This document shows, piece by piece, positions 57,743-64,000 of a stretch of DNA of 64,000 nucleotides. Source of the DNA: Xestospongia bergquistia. Lineage: Eukaryota > Porifera > Demospongiae > Haplosclerida > Petrosiidae. Each line of letters starts with the position of its first letter. The stretch's first letter is position 1. The translations under genes were made by a program, and so were the position numbers. Below the pieces are notes generated by a model that saw only the letters and a program-made list of their open reading frames with translations, had not been told where the DNA came from and did not search any database. The stretch covers positions 6,944,001-7,008,000 of the forward strand of contig OZ014416.1 of assembly GCA_963965975.1 (NCBI GenBank), given 5' to 3'.

Positions 57743-57745
57743 TAT
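57691..57745. repeat. (TA)n microsatellite, expanded in unit F
   Basis: The same position holds about 10 TA units in E (45805-45823) and a single short run in D. Confidence 0.95.
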
Positions 57746-58164
57746 GGAACATGTTGACACAGTATTCACAAATGTGGTTAATATTAGTGTTTGTTGTTTG
57801 GTATAGTCCAATAGTATTCAATTTTCTAGTGCATGAAAACATTGATTTTATTTACTCAAGATATGATAACATTTTTGAATCTTGTCACTAGTGGGTGTAA
57901 ATTCTCATAACATGTATTTGGAAGGTTTCTTTTGAAGTCTACTCGTTCTAGTTCTAGCTCTATTTTTATAAACTTCTATATAGGTTATATATCTGTGAAA
58001 AACTCTCTCTCTCTCTCTCTTTACATTTTAAAATGTATGTTTAAAACTTCATTAAATGGAATATCAACAAATAATAGCCACTTTTTTGGCAGCTATATTT
58101 CCAGTCATGCCTTCATGTCATATAATTAATAGTCAGAGTAATCACATAAGATACAACAGCTGGG

Positions 58165-58460
58165 ACAGTATGTATTCTGCCCATTGTAGAATTGCTGTGC
58201 ATTGTGTTAAAGAACATCCACTGTATATACTCTATCTGTATTCTCTCTAGTGTAGTTTTGCTGTTCATTGTGTGAAAGAACTGCCCTTATTTGTATTCCA
58301 TTGCAGTCAGTTTAATTTGCTGTAGATTATGTTTAAATAAGACTGTATGTATTCTATGCATTGTTTTTTTGCTCTGTATACAAGGACTGGCACTATATCT
58401 ATTCCATCATAGTCAGTTTATTGTTTATTATATGTAAGGAATGATACTACATGTATTCAA
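58165..58460 (+). repeat. ~62-bp degenerate tandem repeat (unit F)
   Basis: Counterpart of 37020-37335, with small deletions. Confidence 0.7.
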
Positions 58461-59057
58461 CCCTTATATGTACACAATGCATGGTCAGCAAAGCTACCAC
58501 TAATTACTATTGAAGTGTATACTTTGACTTCATAAAAAGTATTATACACTGTGTGGAGATTCCTATTTAGATTCCATAGTGACAGACTTTACATATACGA
58601 GACTCAATACACAGCAAAGCTACCATAGAACGCATATAGTGAATGTCTTTGCAAGAACTGTCCATAATTATCAATATATCAAACCATCTCACTTTTACAA
58701 GGTCAGCAAAGTTAAATTCAGTCAAATTGACATCTAAACATCATCTTTTGAGTAATGTGGTCTGGTATCAAGTAGTTTAGGAAACAATGACCATATCTTT
58801 ATTAGATTGAGCAATACATATATGTTAGCATTTCTGTTATTTCAGCACTCACTGAAGTGTATTGCCAATGTTTTGAACCTCTGTTATATACTAGTTTGAT
58901 GAAAAAAACGTATACTTACAAAATTGATTTAAAATACTAACAACATATATATCCTATTTAGTAATAAATATGGAATTGACAGTTCGTTAATTTATTAATA
59001 AATGACTTCTCAGTAAGGACATGTATGTGATATTGAGGTTTGTTATTAGCATCCTTA

Positions 59058-59062
<5 letters not shown>

Positions 59063-59089
<27 letters not shown>
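59063..59089. repeat. (TA)n microsatellite replacing unit sequence
   Basis: A TA run stands where D and E have about 130 bp containing the gttactctttatccttcaaa stretch, so unit F has lost that piece. Confidence 0.85.
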
Positions 59090-59095
<6 letters not shown>

Positions 59096-59340
59096 GTGAA
59101 TTTAAAATAAGAACTATAAGTAATATCAAAATAACATAGCATATTATGCACATACATTTTCAAATAAATATTAACATTGACTAATTGTTGGCTTGTATAT
59201 TTAAACCACACACAGTTTAAATTAAAGAAGTTTATTAACAGCAATAGCTCTTATTATACAAGTTAGCATTAATAACACAGTGTTATAGGTGTTACTCAAT
59301 TTGACCTGACAGAAAACCAAACTGAATACTGTATAAGCTT

Positions 59341-62300
59341 AAAATTTATAAAGCTTGATACCTTTATTTTTCCTCTGTATCCCCTGGCTTTGTGTGGATT
59401 GTCCAGTATCTCTATATAAGAAGAATGAACATACACACCTTAGTTGTTATGTGTATGTGCATTTTAATGTATAACCTTCTTTCTTTGAAGTGCGGGTTTT
59501 CTTTTCTGCAATAAGTGTATGATTTTCATTGTATGCAATATCCTTAATATATAATAACACATACTAAATAAACAGAAATGCTTAAGATAAATAATCTACC
59601 TGTTCTAATTTCCTGATCAGGCAACAACAAAAGTGCTATCAATCACTAGCAGGATGAAGACAACATTTATACAAATAACATTTAATTTTATATGTACAAG
59701 AAAGTTTAGTGTTACTCCACATTACATGATACACACTGATTTTTAAGGTGTTAGAATTAACAATCTCTACACTGCTGTTATAGCATCTTTACTGTCTAGC
59801 TCTAACTTGAATGTTGTCTTTGAAAAAGAGAATTGCTCTCCCACTTGGACTTCCTCCTGTCTTCCTTTCATTCTTATTTCTCTCTTTTCTTTTCTTTTTG
59901 TTATATCAACTTACCTCATTTATTGAATCTCTTTATCATTGGAACAACTTTACTTCTATAGTTAGGTTAATCATCATTTTTGTTTCATTTCTGTTATTTT
60001 TTTTATTTTTTTTACATTTTATTTTCAAGTTCTTTCAATAATTGATTCCTTTCCTTTTCCACAGGATGTAACAATATTCTTATCAGGATGTTCAGGAAGT
60101 TCTCAATTGAATTAATATTGTTAACTAAACTAGAAGCTCTTATTACATGAATTGAGATGGTCTTGTAATTGCCTATGGAGCAAAAGATGAATCACTCTCC
60201 TGCACTCCTGTTTTTCTTTCTATTATCTTTCCTCTTCTTTGTAAATTATTGATTACTCCTATAGTTATTTAATTAGTATTATTATTACAAGTTGGTGAAT
60301 AATTGCATTTAATTTTCAAATTCAATAATTGAATTAAAGTAATCTCAATAATTATCTATGATCCACAGTTATTGAATCGAGTGGTGGTGATGTTGAATAG
60401 CAAATATCCAAAAACCAAAGCAAGGTGTTTCATTTTTTCCACAATATCATTCAGTAGTTATAAAGGAGAATTTTGAATACATTGTCTTTCCAAAGTAGAA
60501 AAAGCTGAGTTTGCTTATAACTTATATCCACTTTGAATAGTGGACACCTGCATGTGAAAATTATGTGAGAAATAAACACAAACACATACACATGTACACA
60601 CAAAATGCAATATGTAAAAGTCATGTTTTTTTATTAATACCTTGTATGACACTAGGAAAATACAATTAAGCATATGGTTCTGTAATATTTTCTTATAGTG
60701 TGAGTGCATTGTTTCTGAGTTACAATTGAAAACAGCAGGTGTTTGCAGTGCAGATGTGCACAAGTGTTTCTACCCATAATGCTTCAGGGTAAAAGTATAT
60801 AATACATTTCTATAGTATTCAATCAATTGAAGTATTTTCACACTTAAAACAGTCTGTGCATGCTTTTATTCATGTTTTTCATTTCAATCTATAATTTTTC
60901 TCTATGTAAAGGCAGGCATTGTTTTACCATAACTCCTGTTGAATTACTGGCTTGTTACCTTATCCTGATCAATATCATAATTCATCATGACAAGCAGTAA
61001 AGTGCTCACTGTTGAAATATTATAGTAAAACAGATGACTTTTTTGATACCTGTCTAATTTCATACTTAAAATTTAAAGGATACAGTATCAGACTGGGACT
61101 AAAGTATATCAGTGAGGAATTTTAGTAATTTGGTACCAAGTGTAAACTGTAGCATTAAATACTTATTTCTCAAAAGAAAATTTCAAAGTATTTTTAAAAA
61201 ATTCTAAACTTCTAAAAGGCCTAAAATTTAAAATACTTTACACAATCAAAATTTTTTCAAAAGGGTTTATCACTCTTCATCTCCAATTATGATGCTTAAT
61301 GAATTTGATTTTGTCTATGGCACTTATAAATCAAGAAAATTTGTTAAACTCCATTCACTATTGATGATAATATTGAAAACATTACTGGCACAGATGTTCC
61401 TTGAGATGTTATTGTAATAATATTTGCTTGTCAGCAACACAACTTTATTTAAGCAATAAGATTTGCTTGAAATTAAAGCATCATGACTTTACAATAACCT
61501 TAAGAACATGTTTATGAAGAAGTCATAGAGTAATTAGATTAATAAACTATTTTGGACAAGATAGAACATTTCAGACTTTATGTTTGTCTGTACAACTAAT
61601 ACTAAAAATCAATAAACAAAACCAAGCTATATATACAACACAACAACCAATCAAAATACATCTAATGAGTCTATAGCAACAGCCAATACCTATTACCTCT
61701 CCACCTATGCCTTTTCAACAACTATTTTAGATAAGTTTCGCCTCACCTCCTTGCTTTAAGAAATATGGCATCTAATTAAATAAGGTAAATGATTTTGTTT
61801 ATTTATTACGTGGAAAAAATAAAACAGCTTAGAAAATAGTGTTCTTGGTAGAATCCTGATGTATTTAAACTCATTTTATTTCAATTATGAATGGATACAG
61901 TTAGCAATATATACTAACAATGGAATGAACCCAGTAAGTTGACATACAAATTAAAACATAAGAAAATTAAATGAGGAGGGAGATTACAATGTGTTTATGG
62001 ACTTGTAAATAGTCCCTTATCAAGTATGCACACACTAAAATACATCTATAAATGCATGTATGTGTTATGTACACATGAGTATGTATATATGAGAAGGTTG
62101 TTTAATACATTCACTGAGTATTTAAAAACGTATAGATTTACTAGAGATGTGTATACATAGACTTGTGATACACTAAAAACAGCTATATTATGACTGACTA
62201 CTTATGAAGAACCACCAATATGCAATGCTTATACACTTAATGTATTAGCAGTCTCAATTATATAAACTTCAATTCAATTAGAATCCATGTTAGGAATGAT

Positions 62301-64000
62301 TAATTGTACAGTGCTGTAAACAATTAAAGCATCTAGATAACTAATGTAGTAATTATATATATATATGGAAACAATTATGTGCATATATACATTGTAGATT
62401 TATTTATTATTCCAATTAACTAAGTAATATGTAATAAATGAAATGAATATGGTATAGCAACTTAAAATGACATGTCACTATTTACTGTTACAAATGTACA
62501 TAGTTTCTATTTATTAAATTAATTGTAGTAGTAGTGATTATTAGTACAATTTACAGATTCATTGCCTCATTGTTTACTACTTTCTATGAATTCTAATTAA
62601 GAGTATATTTCCTGTGTCATATCAACATGCATGAATAATATTATAAAGGTAGTATGCATTGATTAATTATATGCTCATTAACTTATCATTTTGTAGGAGC
62701 ATATATATAATATGCATATATATATACTTTGTTATTCTTATTAATTACATTTAGTGTTATCGTACGTATACATTTAATTTCACAGCTGAATAAAAACTTT
62801 TCACATAAATTCCCAATATCTATTACTAGCGACCTATTAAATATTGTATACATTTGTTAACATTTCATTATGAGTGCTATATAGGATAAACTATTTTTTG
62901 GCATATCAAATGGGAATATTTTGGTTATATGTAATATAGTTTGAAATGAAAATGTAACATTGAATTATTAAATACTCCATAGGAATTTTGCAGTAACTGA
63001 TACATTACATAATATATCCTTATAGCAATTTATGAGGCCAAACAGAAGTCGTTGTAGGAGTGATTTATGGGTGGGGTCAATGTAGGTGTTTATGTGTATG
63101 TGTAGTCTTTGTAGATGAAATTGTATATGCTTCATTATTTAACCCAATTATATAGCCAGTGATATCACTTACTGATAAGGCTTGTACCTTTAAATAAGCA
63201 GACCTTTATATAAATTTTAACAACTCCATGATTTTACATGTATGTTGATTTAAAATTACACTACGTTTCATGTATATATGTTACCATAATTACTGTGTAA
63301 GTACTATTATAATATAGGTAAGAGCAGTGTTGATGTTAGTTAATATGATATATATACTAGTGTGTGCGTATACTAACGTTATTGGTCTATATTTAAAAAG
63401 TATTACAATTCATCTATGTATTATATGTACTATTATAAATTATCTTAACATACAAATATTATACTGGCTTCTGTTGCACTCTTTTTATTATCAACATAGA
63501 TAACAGACTAAAAAGAGATGATAACAAACACTATCAACACTGGCTGTATTAATTGAAGGTGCATATGATTGTACAATAACTTTTATTAAGAAAAGTAATT
63601 AAGGAGTTAGCTACACATGTTTTGAAGTAGTCTTTGTGAATACAGGTATGGTAAAGCAATTATGTTGGTGAAGTCCCACTTAGAAGCCAAATGTTTGTAT
63701 AAGCCTTTGTGTAGTATGTACATCTACTATGTAATATTGTAATATAAAATTACACAATAGTAGCATAACTCAAGAGTATTACATGACAGACTATGTAACT
63801 GACTAGTATAGTTGTAGTTTTAGTTAAAAGGTAAAAGATGTTTAGTTTAGTTTAGACATATTTTAATTACCTAACTATAAACAGATGATAAAACCACCTA
63901 TAAGTAAATAAATTTAAACTAAAACATATTTTACATGTTTTGGTTTTGTTATCTTATAATATTTTTAGTTAGTTTAAACAAATTAAAAAATACATAAGAT
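59341..64000. other. AT-rich sequence without a recognised gene
   Basis: No exon with supporting splice sites and composition on either strand. It contains pyrimidine-rich tracts (59850-60060), scattered TA runs (62345-62365, 62700-62730) and two degenerate copies of a dispersed repeat at about 59815 and 60175. Confidence 0.45.
60176..60225 (+). repeat. Dispersed repeat fragment, also at 5701 and about 59820
   Basis: gcaaaagatgaatcactctc followed by a pyrimidine tract matches gcaaaagatgagtcgctctc at 5703, with a weaker copy (gaaaaagagaattgctctcc) at 59820. All three are followed by cctgtctt/cctttc tracts. Confidence 0.5.

Larger units (their letters stand above)
55718..59340. repeat. Unit F of the ~3.65 kb tandem repeat
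   Basis: Collinear with D and E, with extra local duplications at 55941-56330 and a larger TA run. Homology ends near 59340-59355, after which sequence is unique. Confidence 0.85.

Noticed and set aside
59811-60041. Plus-strand open frame with a hydrophobic phenylalanine/leucine run
   Set aside because: It is a translation of a T/C-rich tract, and the apparent membrane segments are compositional.

Overview
The window is AT-rich eukaryotic DNA. Short introns with ordinary GT..AG borders (45-60 nt in several genes), death-fold exons, long (TA)n runs, minisatellites, foldback MITEs and a CMC-type (CACTA/Mirage/Chapaev) DNA transposon all point to an invertebrate animal. The compact gene structure and the abundance of death-fold exons fit a demosponge best; that assignment is inference. 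I see no tRNA, rRNA, CRISPR array or prokaryotic feature.

Nearly everything here is a product of local duplication. (1) Positions 1-16478 hold two tandem copies of a ~6.1 kb unit. Each carries the start of a plus-strand coiled-coil gene behind E2F-like promoter sites, a decayed death-fold-like region, and a 38/39-bp minisatellite: 0.8 kb in unit I, expanded to 7.3 kb with higher-order repeats in unit II. (2) Positions 16627-34555 hold units A, B and C. A and B each have one intact and one frameshifted Death-domain terminal exon on the plus strand and a two-exon secreted-protein gene on the minus strand; C has the secreted gene only. (3) Positions 34632-59340 hold units D, E and F, each with another copy of the secreted gene. 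(4) Positions 59341-64000 contain no gene I can support.

The main gene family is a six-member minus-strand array of secreted proteins: signal peptide, acidic repetitive N-terminal region, then a ~155-residue cysteine-containing C-terminal domain I do not recognise. Splice sites and phase are the same in all six. A, B, D and F are intact (268 or 237 residues), C has a nonsense codon and E a 2-bp insertion.

A 5.65-kb transposon (38414-44059) with CACTGTAAAA termini and a TA target duplication lies at the D/E junction. A second copy (47638-55717) sits at the identical site at the E/F junction, and the empty site survives at 34811-34830. The second copy therefore arose by segmental duplication, and it later gained a 2413-bp internal tandem duplication with ACTA microhomology. 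The transposon has two divergent genes: a minus-strand C2H2 zinc-finger transposase (decayed) and a plus-strand seven-exon gene that is intact in the first copy. Several MITEs, one with the same CACTGTAAAA/TA signature, can be dated against the duplications because empty counterparts are present in the window.
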